From NCBI GenBank assembly GCA_020832235.1, contig JAFIEZ010000010.1:214787-278786 (forward strand): a stretch of DNA of 64,000 nucleotides, read 5' to 3'. The notes under the pieces were generated by a model. The model did not search any database. It was given only the letters and a program-made list of their open reading frames with translations, and had not been told where the DNA came from. Positions 46,743-55,257 of this stretch are shown in pieces (positions within the stretch are counted from its first letter, which is position 1; each line of letters starts with the position of its first letter). The stretch is from Bacteroidota bacterium (GTDB lineage Bacteria > Bacteroidota > Rhodothermia > Balneolales > HLUCCA01). The position numbers and the translations under genes were made by a program.

Positions 46743-47093
46743 ATGGACGCAAAAAGCGCACAGATAAAAAAAGAACTGGAAGAGCGTAAAAAAGCACTAA
46801 AGGCCGAGCTGGATAAGCTCGAGTCGGGATTGACCGATAATATCTCTGAAATTCAAAGCAACGTTTCAGATACGGTTGACCCACGTCACTGGGTACAGAA
46901 ACATCCTCTCAAAGTGGTTGCCGTGGCTGTTTTACTCGGTTTCGTGGCCGGAAACAGGGAGAACCCTTCGGTAGCTGGCAAAGTAACCATGGTAGGCTCT
47001 GTTGTAGCGGCGCTGAAAGCCTATGCAGCCCGTAAGGCAGTAGACCAAATTGTTCATTTTGTTGAAGATATCGGAAACCGTCAGGGCAAGTAA
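46743..47093 (+). CDS. DUF883-like membrane-associated protein
   Basis: A 116-residue protein. The first 50 residues are a charged coiled coil (KKELEERKKALKAELDKLES), followed by a short Thr/Ser region, then HWVQKHPLKVVAVAVLLGFVAGN, similar to the tail motif of the 46044 protein, and a final amphipathic helix. It is 8 bp after the YqjE-like gene. No catalytic motif is present. Confidence 0.65.
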   Translation: MDAKSAQIKKELEERKKALKAELDKLESGLTDNISEIQSNVSDTVDPRHWVQKHPLKVVAVAVLLGFVAGNRENPSVAGKVTMVGSVVAALKAYAARKAVDQIVHFVEDIGNRQGK

Positions 47094-47190
47094 GTTCTCG
47101 TTAAGCGCTACGAATCATATTGGCGTGCAACTTATCGGGCCGACGTACGTCTAAATCAGTATTTCCATCATCTGTAAACTCAACTATCCT

Positions 47191-48558
47191 ATGCGATTAT
47201 CATTCATCGTACTGTTCCTTTTTGGCGTTATATCGTACGCCGGAGCTCAGGCACCTCAAATTATTACCTTGCAGCAGGCCATCGACCTGGCCCTGGAAAA
47301 CAATCCCGCTCTGCGTCAGGCAGAAAACAACATACTCATTCAGGATGCCAATGTGCGTAGTGCGCAGATGGACTTCCTGCCAAACCTGAATGCCGGTTTC
47401 AACGGGCAGCGACGTACGGGACGGCAGTTTGTTCAGGAGACACTGCAGTTTGACGACTTTACCACGAATACCATGGGCGGATCAATCAGCACCAATGTGG
47501 TAATTTTTGACGGACTACGAAATATATACAGCCTTCGTGCCAGCCAGTCGGCCCGATTATCGGCGGAGGAAATGCTCGAACGTCAGCGTGAAAATGTGAT
47601 TTTCAGCACTGCTGTGGCTTATCTGAACGTGATTTTGGGTGAAGAGCTGCTCAACATCGCCATCGAAAACCTGGAGTCATCCCGCCAGCAGCTCGAACAG
47701 ATTGAAGCTCAGGTGGAGGTGGGTATGCGACCGCTGGTAGACCTGTACAATCAGGAAGCATTGGTTGCACGAAACGAGTTTGAAATTGTGCAGCAGGAGA
47801 ACAGTCTGAACATCAATAAGCTGAATCTCATCCGCATCATGGCCATTGATCCGCTTCAGGAGTACGATTTTGAAATCCCCGAAATTCGCGAGCAGTCTTT
47901 GGTTATGCAGGATTTCAGCTTGAATGAATTGGTTGCGGCAGCCATGGCAAATCGTCGCGATTTGCTCAGCACCGAAATTCAGATTACCAATGCCTCACAG
48001 AACCTGCGTATAGCCCGGGGCGCTTATCTGCCTACGGTATCACTGAGTGGATCGCTTTCAAGCGGGTATTCTGATCAGTTTCGGGAGACGACTCTCGACC
48101 CGAATGGCAATCTGCAGCGACAAACGGTAGGATTTTTTGATCAGTTCACCGACCGTAACCGGAGCCGGCAGGTTGGTTTCAACGTTCAGATTCCCATCTT
48201 TAACCGATATAACACTACCCGACAGGTGCAGCTCAGCCAGATTCAGTACAAAAATGCTGTTATTGAGCTGGAAACAAAGCAACTGGAAGTGTTTCAGGAG
48301 GTGCGACAGGCCTATAACGATTACATTGCAGCGGCCAAGCAGCTCGAAACTACCGAGCGAAGCATGATTGCCGCAACTAAAGCCTTTGAAACAGAGCAGG
48401 AGCGCTTTCGCGTTGGTGCCAGTACACTCATTGAGCTTACCCGTGCTCAGGCTGAGTTTGTAAGCGCATCATCCAATAGGGTTCAATCGGTTTATCGTTT
48501 CGTATTTCAGGAAAAGTTACTTGAATATTACCTCGGACGAATCTCTACCGAGATTTAA
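47191..48558 (+). CDS. TolC-family outer-membrane efflux protein
   Basis: A 455-residue protein with a signal peptide (about 1-19, SYAGAQ) and two OEP repeats, each starting with a long helix: LQQAIDLALENNPALRQAE near residue 27-45 and LVAAAMANRRDLLSTE near 250. Homotrimers of this family form the outer-membrane duct for type I secretion and RND/ABC efflux. The next gene is an ABC ATPase, but no periplasmic adaptor or permease is adjacent. Confidence 0.88.
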   Translation: MRLSFIVLFLFGVISYAGAQAPQIITLQQAIDLALENNPALRQAENNILIQDANVRSAQMDFLPNLNAGFNGQRRTGRQFVQETLQFDDFTTNTMGGSISTNVVIFDGLRNIYSLRASQSARLSAEEMLERQRENVIFSTAVAYLNVILGEELLNIAIENLESSRQQLEQIEAQVEVGMRPLVDLYNQEALVARNEFEIVQQENSLNINKLNLIRIMAIDPLQEYDFEIPEIREQSLVMQDFSLNELVAAAMANRRDLLSTEIQITNASQNLRIARGAYLPTVSLSGSLSSGYSDQFRETTLDPNGNLQRQTVGFFDQFTDRNRSRQVGFNVQIPIFNRYNTTRQVQLSQIQYKNAVIELETKQLEVFQEVRQAYNDYIAAAKQLETTERSMIAATKAFETEQERFRVGASTLIELTRAQAEFVSASSNRVQSVYRFVFQEKLLEYYLGRISTEI

Positions 48559-48606
48559 ACGTATGATAGGTTTTAACGTTTAACTTACCCGAATGAGGAC
48601 TTTCTT

Positions 48607-49329
48607 ATGAGCAATCAACCCGTTATATCCTGCACCGATATCGCAAAAGCGTACGTTATGGGAACCCAGACCGTTCATGCTTTGAGCGGGGTTTCTTTTG
48701 ATATAGCCCGTAACGAATATGTTGCTCTGATGGGTCCGTCGGGCTCCGGTAAATCAACTATGATGAATATTATCGGTTGTCTGGATACCCCAACCAAGGG
48801 TCGCTATATATTGAACGGTCATGATGTGAAAACCCTCTCCGACAATGAACTGGCTGAAGTTCGCAATAAGGAAATCGGGTTTGTCTTTCAGACCTTTAAT
48901 TTGTTGCCCAGATCTTCAGCGCTGGCGAACGTTGAGCTTCCATTGGTTTATGCAGGGATACGAGCTTCCGAACGTCGTGAACGCGCTGAAGCCGTTATGG
49001 AAAAAGTAGGCCTCACCGATCGTATGCATCACAAGCCCAATGAGCTCTCGGGTGGTCAGCGCCAGCGCGTCGCCATAGCACGTGCCCTGATTAACAATCC
49101 ATCCATTTTACTTGCCGACGAACCTACCGGAAATCTGGATTCTAAAACCGGTTACGAAATTATGGAGCTGTTCGAGAATCTGTACGCACAGGGGAATACC
49201 ATTATTCTGGTAACACATGAAGAAGATATCGCCGAGCATGCCCGCCGAATTGTGCGTCTGCGTGATGGATTACTGGAAAGCGATAATCCTGTTCTAAATC
49301 CCAAACTTGCTGCTGAACTGGTATCATGA
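48607..49329 (+). CDS. ABC transporter ATP-binding protein (LolD/MacB-type)
   Basis: A 240-residue ATPase. Walker A GPSGSGKS at 43-50, Q-loop [24 protein letters not shown], signature [15 protein letters not shown], Walker [13 protein letters not shown] and the H-loop VTHE are all intact. The '[10 protein letters not shown]' and 'GNLDSKTG' features place it in the MacB/LolD/FtsE-like group that powers periplasmic export or lipoprotein release. The permease must be encoded outside the window. It overlaps the enoyl-CoA hydratase gene by 4 nt. Confidence 0.88.
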   Translation: MSNQPVISCTDIAKAYVMGTQTVHALSGVSFDIARNEYVALMGPSGSGKSTMMNIIGCLDTPTKGRYILNGHDVKTLSDNELAEVRNKEIGFVFQTFNLLPRSSALANVELPLVYAGIRASERRERAEAVMEKVGLTDRMHHKPNELSGGQRQRVAIARALINNPSILLADEPTGNLDSKTGYEIMELFENLYAQGNTIILVTHEEDIAEHARRIVRLRDGLLESDNPVLNPKLAAELVS

Positions 49330-50111
49330 TTGAATCTTCTGAGCTGCTGCACATTCGTACCGAAGAGGGTATCCACTACCTGACGCTAAACCGGCCGGAT
49401 AAGCGCAACGCGCTCAATCGTGAACTGGTAGAAGTTTTAGCTAAAGCCTTTCTGGATGCCGATCAAAACGAGTCGATCCGTGCAATTATACTCTCCGGTG
49501 CGGGCGATGTGTTTTCAGCCGGAGCCGATCTCGAGGCGCTGCAGGCTTTGCAGGATGCATCCTATGAAGATAACCTTAGAGATTCCCGCGCTCTGGCCGA
49601 GTTGTTCGATGCTATGCATCAGTGCTCAAAACCTATTATCGGTGCTATAAATGGCCATGCCATTGCCGGTGGATGCGGACTGGCCACCCTGTGCGATATC
49701 ACGGTAGCCCCGGATACAGCTCGTTTTGGATATACCGAGACCCGAATTGGCTTCGTACCCGCACTGGTAGCCCGATTTGCACTGTCAAAAATTGGGGAAA
49801 CTCAGTCGCGTAAACTTCTGCTCTCAGGCACACTCATCGATGCGGTTGAGGCCGCACGTATCGGACTTATTACGGAGGTTTGCACCGCTGATACTTTTGA
49901 TGAACGAATTGCATTCTGGGCTGATGTATTCCGCTCGCAAGTCAGTCCCCAGGCCGTTGCCACAACACGTGAACTGCTACGCACCGCTTCCTCTATGTCC
50001 TGGGAGGAGGCACTTGAGTACGCCATTCGTCTCAATGCCAAAGCAAGGGAGACCTCCGACTGCAAAAAAGGCGTTGCTGCATTTCTGAATAAAGAGAAAC
50101 ACAGCTGGTGA
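49326..50111 (+). CDS. Enoyl-CoA hydratase/isomerase family protein
   Basis: A 261-residue crotonase-fold enzyme. The CoA-binding and oxyanion segments [29 protein letters not shown] and [18 protein letters not shown] are clear, and one catalytic Glu lies in [15 protein letters not shown]. The motif around the second catalytic Glu is less standard ([15 protein letters not shown]), so hydratase, isomerase or methylglutaconyl-CoA hydratase activity are all possible. The 4-nt overlap with the ABC ATPase gene suggests co-translation but not a shared pathway. Confidence 0.85.
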   Translation: MIESSELLHIRTEEGIHYLTLNRPDKRNALNRELVEVLAKAFLDADQNESIRAIILSGAGDVFSAGADLEALQALQDASYEDNLRDSRALAELFDAMHQCSKPIIGAINGHAIAGGCGLATLCDITVAPDTARFGYTETRIGFVPALVARFALSKIGETQSRKLLLSGTLIDAVEAARIGLITEVCTADTFDERIAFWADVFRSQVSPQAVATTRELLRTASSMSWEEALEYAIRLNAKARETSDCKKGVAAFLNKEKHSW

Positions 50112-50180
50112 GTGTAATTAAAGATTGTTAATCGACTTGTTTCGCGGAACAATTACGCCGTCGTGTGATGTTATACGGCC

Positions 50181-51689
50181 ATGACATCCACTACAGACAC
50201 CTACACAAACGCTCTTGTAATCGGCTCCGGCATGGGCGGAATGACCATCGCTGCATTGCTGGCTCGCGATGGCGTTAAACCAACAGTACTTGAAGCTGCG
50301 CATGTTCCGGGCGGTTGCAGCTCTTCCTTCAAACGAAAAGGATACATTTTTGAGTCCGGCGCGACTACCCTCATTGGTTTCGACCCCAATCAACCACTCC
50401 ATCGACTCGAATCCCTGCTGGATATTACCATCCCCAGGGAAAAAATCAGTCCGGGTATGTCGGTACACATCAACGGTAAAACCTGCATTCGATATGAAGA
50501 CCGGGATGCGTGGATTCAGGAGGCCTCCAGCGTTTTTGGGAATGCTGAAGGCCAGGCAACGTTCTGGAAAACGGCCTTCGAAGTCGCCGATACGGTTTGG
50601 AAGGTTTCCGCACGGAACACGCATTTCCCTCCTCAAAAAGTAAGCGACCTTTTCAGAATGGCTATTAACAACAGTCCTTTTGATGTGCCGGTATTGCGCC
50701 ACGCATTTGTTTCGGTGGGAGAGATGATGCAGCGACACGGAGTAGATACCCTTGAATTTCGGCGGTTTATTGACGAGCAGCTGATGATTACCGCACAGGC
50801 GGGCGCCGACGAGGTGCCCTTTTTATTCGGGGCGGCGGGTATAACCTATACCAATTATGGCAATTATTACGTGCCGGGTGGCTTGCTGGAGATGATTCGA
50901 ACCATTCAGGGGTACATAGAAAATCAGGGTGGCACACTCAAAACGAAGTCTCGTGTTACCCGTATCACCCGAGAGGAAGGCGGTCTGTTTCGGGTAGAAA
51001 CACATTCCGGTGATGTATTTAAGAGCCCGCTGGTATATGCTAATCTACCGGTTTGGAATATGAAAGATCTTACGGAGGGCCCGATGCAGGACTATTTTTC
51101 TGCGCAGTCGGCTCGCTACGATAAAGCATGGGGTGCTTTCACTATGGGAGTGGTTACTACCGATACGTATCCCGATGACATGACCCTGCATCATCAGATA
51201 CATCTGGATGAGCCTATGCCATTTACCGGAGCGACCTCATTCTTTGTTTCCATTTCGAAGCGGGGAGATACCCGTCGTGCGCCGGAAGGGTACAGGGCCA
51301 TGAATGTGAGCACGCATACTGCAACCCGACCCTGGTTTGACCTCAACGGTGGCTATGATCAGGTGAAGAAGGCTTCGGAGGCATTCATTTTACAGGCGAT
51401 GCGCAACAAGTTGCCCGGTTTTTCCCAAGCCGCTCTGGAAGTATCGTTCGGCAGTACTCCGGTTACCTGGCAGAACTGGGTGTATAGAAAAGAAGGACGA
51501 GTTGGTGGCATACCTCAGCAAATGAGTCGCTCCCTGCTCGATTGGAGTCCTGCCGTAACACCCTTTGAGGGGCTGTTTTTGTGCGGCGATACCGTCTATC
51601 CCGGACAGGGAATTCCAGGCGTCACTTTAAGCGGAATCAACGTATATTATACGTCTGAAAAGCAGCGAAAAAAACTCCAAACAAATTAA
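50181..51689 (+). CDS. FAD-dependent oxidoreductase of the phytoene desaturase/CrtD/CrtISO family
   Basis: A 502-residue flavoprotein. The dinucleotide-binding motif ALVIGSGMGGMTIAALLARDG is at the N-terminus (about 11-30), followed by EAAHVPGGCSSSFKRKGYIFESGATTL. The C-terminal FAD-binding motif LFLCGDTVYPGQGIPGVTLSG is that of carotene desaturases and isomerases. Orange or yellow carotenoids are common in this phylum, so it may act on a carotenoid backbone. No other crt gene is adjacent, and CrtD, CrtISO or a retinol-saturase-like role cannot be separated from sequence alone. Confidence 0.8.
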   Translation: MTSTTDTYTNALVIGSGMGGMTIAALLARDGVKPTVLEAAHVPGGCSSSFKRKGYIFESGATTLIGFDPNQPLHRLESLLDITIPREKISPGMSVHINGKTCIRYEDRDAWIQEASSVFGNAEGQATFWKTAFEVADTVWKVSARNTHFPPQKVSDLFRMAINNSPFDVPVLRHAFVSVGEMMQRHGVDTLEFRRFIDEQLMITAQAGADEVPFLFGAAGITYTNYGNYYVPGGLLEMIRTIQGYIENQGGTLKTKSRVTRITREEGGLFRVETHSGDVFKSPLVYANLPVWNMKDLTEGPMQDYFSAQSARYDKAWGAFTMGVVTTDTYPDDMTLHHQIHLDEPMPFTGATSFFVSISKRGDTRRAPEGYRAMNVSTHTATRPWFDLNGGYDQVKKASEAFILQAMRNKLPGFSQAALEVSFGSTPVTWQNWVYRKEGRVGGIPQQMSRSLLDWSPAVTPFEGLFLCGDTVYPGQGIPGVTLSGINVYYTSEKQRKKLQTN

Positions 51690-51701
51690 CGGATACTCAT
51701 T

Positions 51702-52337
51702 TTGTTAGGTCAATCAAGCGGTCTGGGGATGCCATCGGTCTTCCCGCCTGGCGTAAAACACTTATTAATTGTAAACATCCTCTTTTTTGTGGCTCAGACC
51801 ACCCCGATGATCGGGTCTATTCTGGAGGGTCTCTTTGTTTTATATCCACCATCCCGAGGGTTGGGTTTCATCCCGCTGGAGCCCGGAGTTTTTTATCCAT
51901 GGCAGCTGGTCAGTTATATGTTCTTGCACGGCGGACTTGGTCACCTGTTTTTTAACCTGTTTGCCCTGTGGATATTCGGCCAGCAAATCGAGGCTATCTG
52001 GGGAACCAGGCGATTTGTAACCTACTACTTCCTCTGCGGCATTGGAGCGGCGCTGCTGCACATGCTGGTCGCACCGAACCCTGTAATTGGTGCTTCAGGT
52101 GGTGTATTCGGTATTCTGCTTGCATTCGGGATGCTTTTTCCAAACCGGATGATATTCCTGTTGTTCCCGCCAATTCCGATTAAAGCCAAGTGGCTGGTCA
52201 TAGGCTACGGTGCATTTGAACTCTTCAATGGCGTTACTGCAACCATGAGCGGGGTAGCGCACTTTGCTCACCTTGGTGGTATGGTAGTAGGATTCATCCT
52301 TATCCGCTACTGGAATATGCGAACCAACCTGGAGTAG
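51702..52337 (+). CDS. Rhomboid-family intramembrane serine protease (first of a tandem pair)
   Basis: A 211-residue polytopic protein with about six membrane segments. The catalytic motifs are HGGLGHLFFN in the second helix, the nucleophile in VIGASGGVFG near residue 132, and the His in HFAHLGGM near 189. The listed TTG start at 51702 can be replaced by ATG 51729, which gives MPSVFPPGVKHLL and may be the real start. The next gene, 3 bp downstream, is a second rhomboid. Substrates are unknown. Confidence 0.88.
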   Translation: MLGQSSGLGMPSVFPPGVKHLLIVNILFFVAQTTPMIGSILEGLFVLYPPSRGLGFIPLEPGVFYPWQLVSYMFLHGGLGHLFFNLFALWIFGQQIEAIWGTRRFVTYYFLCGIGAALLHMLVAPNPVIGASGGVFGILLAFGMLFPNRMIFLLFPPIPIKAKWLVIGYGAFELFNGVTATMSGVAHFAHLGGMVVGFILIRYWNMRTNLE

Positions 52338-52340
52338 CGC

Positions 52341-53252
52341 ATGTATCAGGAATCTTTTTTTGAATCGGTGAAACAGGGATTTATGCGGCTTCCAACGGCT
52401 TTGCGTTGGATTTTGTTCATCAATATCTCTGTATTTTTGTTTCAGGCAATTGCCGACTTATTTGGCTTATCCGTTCTGAATCGCTTTTTGATTGAGTGGT
52501 TTGCACTATCTCCCTCAGCGGCAGAGAATCTGTATCAGCCCTGGCGCTTGGTTACCTATATGTTTCTGCATGGGGGTGGTTTTCACATCCTCTTTAACAT
52601 GCTCTGGTTGTGGTGGATGGGTAAACCGGTTGAAGATACGCTTGGTCCGCGGAATTTCACGGTGCTTTACATGGGGGCGGGTATAGGAGGCGGACTGGTT
52701 CACGTACTGCTGGCCGGTATTTTTGCATCAGCACCCACTATTGGTGCATCGGGAGCGGTGTTCGGTATGATGGTTGTTTTTGCCATGCTTTTCCCATATC
52801 AGCAGATTATGCTGCTGTTTTTGCCGCCTATTCAGGCCCGATACCTGGTGGCGGGACTCATTATACTGGATGTGCTATTTTTGAATTCAGGTGATAATAT
52901 TGCCCGTGTTGTGCACCTTGGCGGAGCCCTGTGGGGCTATTTACTCATGAAGGGTTATCATCGTGGATATAACTATGATGCTTGGGTTGGTTCTGTGGTG
53001 AACCGATATTCCGGACTGTTTACATCATCGTCGGGCAGCGGCAGGGGGGCACGTTCGGCATCTTCTTCACCCGGCAGACGACCTCAAAATCCTCATATGC
53101 GTGTGGTTACCGACGCCGAAATCATCGAGGAAATCGATGAAACGGCACAAACGGAAATGGATCGCATTCTGGATAAGATTTCAAAAGAAGGGTACTCCAG
53201 CTTAAGTGCAGAAGAAAAACGCATCCTGTTTGAACTCAGTAAGAAAAAGTAG
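52341..53252 (+). CDS. Rhomboid-family intramembrane serine protease with C-terminal extension
   Basis: A 303-residue polytopic protein. The active motifs are complete: HGGGFHILFN, Ser in TIGASGAVFG and His in VVHLGGALWGYL. Past residue 215 there is a Ser/Gly/Arg-rich linker and a soluble tail ending in EEIDETAQTEMDRILDKI... LSAEEKRILFELSKKK, typical of larger rhomboids in this phylum (DUF6576-like tail, from memory). It differs from the 51702 copy mainly by this tail. Confidence 0.88.
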   Translation: MYQESFFESVKQGFMRLPTALRWILFINISVFLFQAIADLFGLSVLNRFLIEWFALSPSAAENLYQPWRLVTYMFLHGGGFHILFNMLWLWWMGKPVEDTLGPRNFTVLYMGAGIGGGLVHVLLAGIFASAPTIGASGAVFGMMVVFAMLFPYQQIMLLFLPPIQARYLVAGLIILDVLFLNSGDNIARVVHLGGALWGYLLMKGYHRGYNYDAWVGSVVNRYSGLFTSSSGSGRGARSASSSPGRRPQNPHMRVVTDAEIIEEIDETAQTEMDRILDKISKEGYSSLSAEEKRILFELSKKK

Positions 53253-53483
53253 TGTTATTTGTATTGATTGCGGCATGTGAAGCGTTATTATGCAAGTCCC
53301 TGCTGTAATCAAGGTGTTCATTCAGTTTATGGAATTTGATGCTTCCCATTTTATGGGGTGGCATTGCATCTTCCGTACTCACAAATAACGACCCATGCGG
53401 TTGTATCGTCGACGTTGAATGAACGCAGTATTAGTTGAAATCACACAAAAATTATCGAACCCGTAACTTCTCAGCTCACAAAC

Positions 53484-54704
53484 ATGAATTCAATTTTATC
53501 CCGTAGACAATCGGTACAGGTCAATATAGGCGGCGTTTTGGTTGGAGGCGGTGCCCCGGTAGTTGTGCAAAGTATGACAAATACGGATACAGCCGACATT
53601 GAAGATACTGCCAAGCAGATTATTGAACTGTATGATGCGGGCTCCGAGCTGGTGCGAATTACGGTGAATAATAAGGACGCAGCCAAGGCCGTGCCTTACA
53701 TCATGGATTACCTCGACAAGAAAAATGTGGAGGTACCTGTTATCGGTGATTTTCATTACAACGGACATGTATTGCTCACAGAGTTTCCCGAGTGTGCAAG
53801 AGCATTGTCGAAGTATCGTATTAATCCCGGTAATACCGGCACCAAAGCCCGCGACAAAAACTTTTGTACTATCGTTGAGCAGGCGGTTAAGTGGGACAAG
53901 CCGGTACGTATTGGTGTGAATTGGGGTTCGCTGGACCAGCAGCTGCTTGCCGAGAAAATGGACATGAACAATGCCCTTCCTGAGCCGAAGTCGAGCAAGG
54001 AAGTGATGATTGATACGATGATTGAAAGCGCTGTACGGTCTTCACGCATGGCGGAGGAAGTTGGTCAGCCTCACGATAAGATTGTGATTAGTTGCAAGAT
54101 ATCGGGTGTGCAGGATCTGATTACGGTATACCGACGGATGTCAACGGTGATTGACTATCCGCTCCATCTTGGGCTTACTGAGGCGGGTATGGGTATGAAA
54201 GGTGTTGTAGCAAGCAGTACGGCACTGGCAGTGCTTTTGCAAGAGGGAATTGGCGATACGATTCGTGTTTCACTTACGCCCCAGCCGGGTGGTGATCGCG
54301 CCGAGGAGGTAAGGGTGAGTCAGCAGATATTGCAGTCGCTGGGCATTCGCAGTTTTATACCGCAGGTAACGGCATGTCCAGGTTGCGGACGCACCAAGAG
54401 CACCTACTTTCAGGAGCTTGCCGACGATGTGCAGGGCTATATACGCGACATGATGCCTATCTGGCGGCAGGTTTATCCTGGTGTTGAGGATTTGCAGGTA
54501 GCTGTGATGGGATGTATTGTGAACGGTCCTGGTGAGTCGAAACACGCCAATATTGGTATTTCCTTACCGGGTACGTTTGAAGAGCCCAAAGCACCGGTGT
54601 ACATAGATGGTGAGCATGCTATCACGCTCGCCGGCGATCATATAGGTAAGGAGTTTAAGCAGCTCCTGGATGATTATATCGTCAAGAATTACGGTCAGAA
54701 CTAG
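53484..54704 (+). CDS. ispG: 4-hydroxy-3-methylbut-2-en-1-yl diphosphate synthase (short form)
   Basis: A 406-residue iron-sulfur enzyme of the MEP isoprenoid pathway that turns MEcPP into HMBPP. The TIM-barrel half has [32 protein letters not shown] and GVNWGSLD. The [4Fe-4S] ligands are C298 and C301 in ACPGCGRT and C344 in GCIVNGPGE, with E351 in the same segment. Many Bacteroidota IspG proteins that I recall are over 600 residues with a large central insertion; this one has no insertion, and its wording resembles proteobacterial IspG. It is monocistronic, with gaps of 231 and 553 bp on either side. Confidence 0.95.
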   Translation: MNSILSRRQSVQVNIGGVLVGGGAPVVVQSMTNTDTADIEDTAKQIIELYDAGSELVRITVNNKDAAKAVPYIMDYLDKKNVEVPVIGDFHYNGHVLLTEFPECARALSKYRINPGNTGTKARDKNFCTIVEQAVKWDKPVRIGVNWGSLDQQLLAEKMDMNNALPEPKSSKEVMIDTMIESAVRSSRMAEEVGQPHDKIVISCKISGVQDLITVYRRMSTVIDYPLHLGLTEAGMGMKGVVASSTALAVLLQEGIGDTIRVSLTPQPGGDRAEEVRVSQQILQSLGIRSFIPQVTACPGCGRTKSTYFQELADDVQGYIRDMMPIWRQVYPGVEDLQVAVMGCIVNGPGESKHANIGISLPGTFEEPKAPVYIDGEHAITLAGDHIGKEFKQLLDDYIVKNYGQN

Positions 54705-54766
54705 AGTCTCTTCCAGAGTATCGTACCCCCCCTGAATGACAAGCTTTTCTAAAAGCGGGGAATAGG

Positions 54767-54954
54767 TACGCCTGGTCTTCGGAGATCTATACTTCGTGTA
54801 CGGATAAGTGTACCCGATTTACAGGCAGGTCTGCCTCGCGTATGAATAGGTACGTCAGGTCTACAAATAGCTACACTGAAGTAGACATAAGTACGCCCGA
54901 TTTACAGGCAGTTACGTCTGATGTGTAGACAATTACAACCGATATAGAATGAAG
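54767..54954. repeat. Degenerate ~21-bp tandem repeat, about nine units
   Basis: About nine units, each opening TAC or TGC, at roughly 54767, 54788, 54811, 54832, 54851, 54872, 54892, 54913 and 54934. TACSCCGATTTACAGGCAG occurs almost unchanged in two of them (54811 and 54892). The 553-bp gap continues with an AT-rich regulatory part (54960-55257). Confidence 0.75.
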
Positions 54955-55068
54955 TTTTTACCTAAATAATTTACAATTGTATATACAACAATGTAAGCCT
55001 TTACGGAAATATCTTCAAAGTGCCTAAATAACGCTGTATTAAGCATATTTAATCTTTGTATGGTTTTA

Positions 55069-55080
55069 AAAAGCGCTTTT
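55069..55080. promoter_or_regulatory. Upstream LacI-family-type operator (palindrome)
   Basis: AAAAGCGCTTTT is a perfect 12-bp palindrome with the AAGCGCTT core of LacI/CcpA-type operators. Its centre is 59 bp upstream of the operator at 55127-55140, a spacing suitable for looping by a tetrameric or paired regulator. Confidence 0.5.
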
Positions 55081-55119
55081 CAATTCTATTACGAATCGTT
55101 GATTTAGAGAAAAAATGTT

Positions 55120-55147
55120 TTGACGATGTAAGCGCTTTCATTATATT
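55120..55147 (+). promoter_or_regulatory. Promoter of the outer-membrane operon
   Basis: TTGACG (55120-55125), a 16-bp spacer and TATATT (55142-55147). Predicted start near 55154, about 104 bp before the first candidate start codon. The operator 55127-55140 fills the spacer. Confidence 0.6.
55127..55140. promoter_or_regulatory. LacI-family-type operator in the promoter spacer
   Basis: TGTAAGCGCTTTCA fits the cre consensus TGWAANCGNTNWCA at every position and is a near-perfect palindrome. Binding here would block RNA polymerase. No LacI-family gene is in the window. Confidence 0.6.
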
Positions 55148-55196
55148 AGTAGTGTTAAATGTAAAAAGGAAAAAGCCGTAGTTGCATTGAAATATC

Positions 55197-55228
55197 GCTT
55201 TCATGCTTTTGATTGTAAATGAAAGCAT
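55197..55228 (+). promoter_or_regulatory. Leader hairpin with two alternative pairings
   Basis: GCTTTCAT (55197-55204) can pair with ATGAAAGC (55219-55226), or ATGCTTT (55203-55209) with AAAGCAT (55222-55228). The two stems exclude each other. It lies in the 5' leader about 30-60 bp before the operon's first gene. No T-run follows. Confidence 0.4.
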
Positions 55229-55257
55229 TTGTTTTCTAAGCAGTTGGTGGGAATTGG

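Noticed and set aside
53290..53388. 32-codon frame before ispG (starts MQVPAVIK)
   Set aside because: Too short, without RBS, hydrophobic pattern or homology that I recognise; the gap looks like ordinary intergenic sequence.
55219..55239. Six-codon leader peptide frame (MKAFVF) overlapping the leader hairpin
   Set aside because: No run of a single regulatory amino acid and no attenuator with a T-run follows; probably chance.
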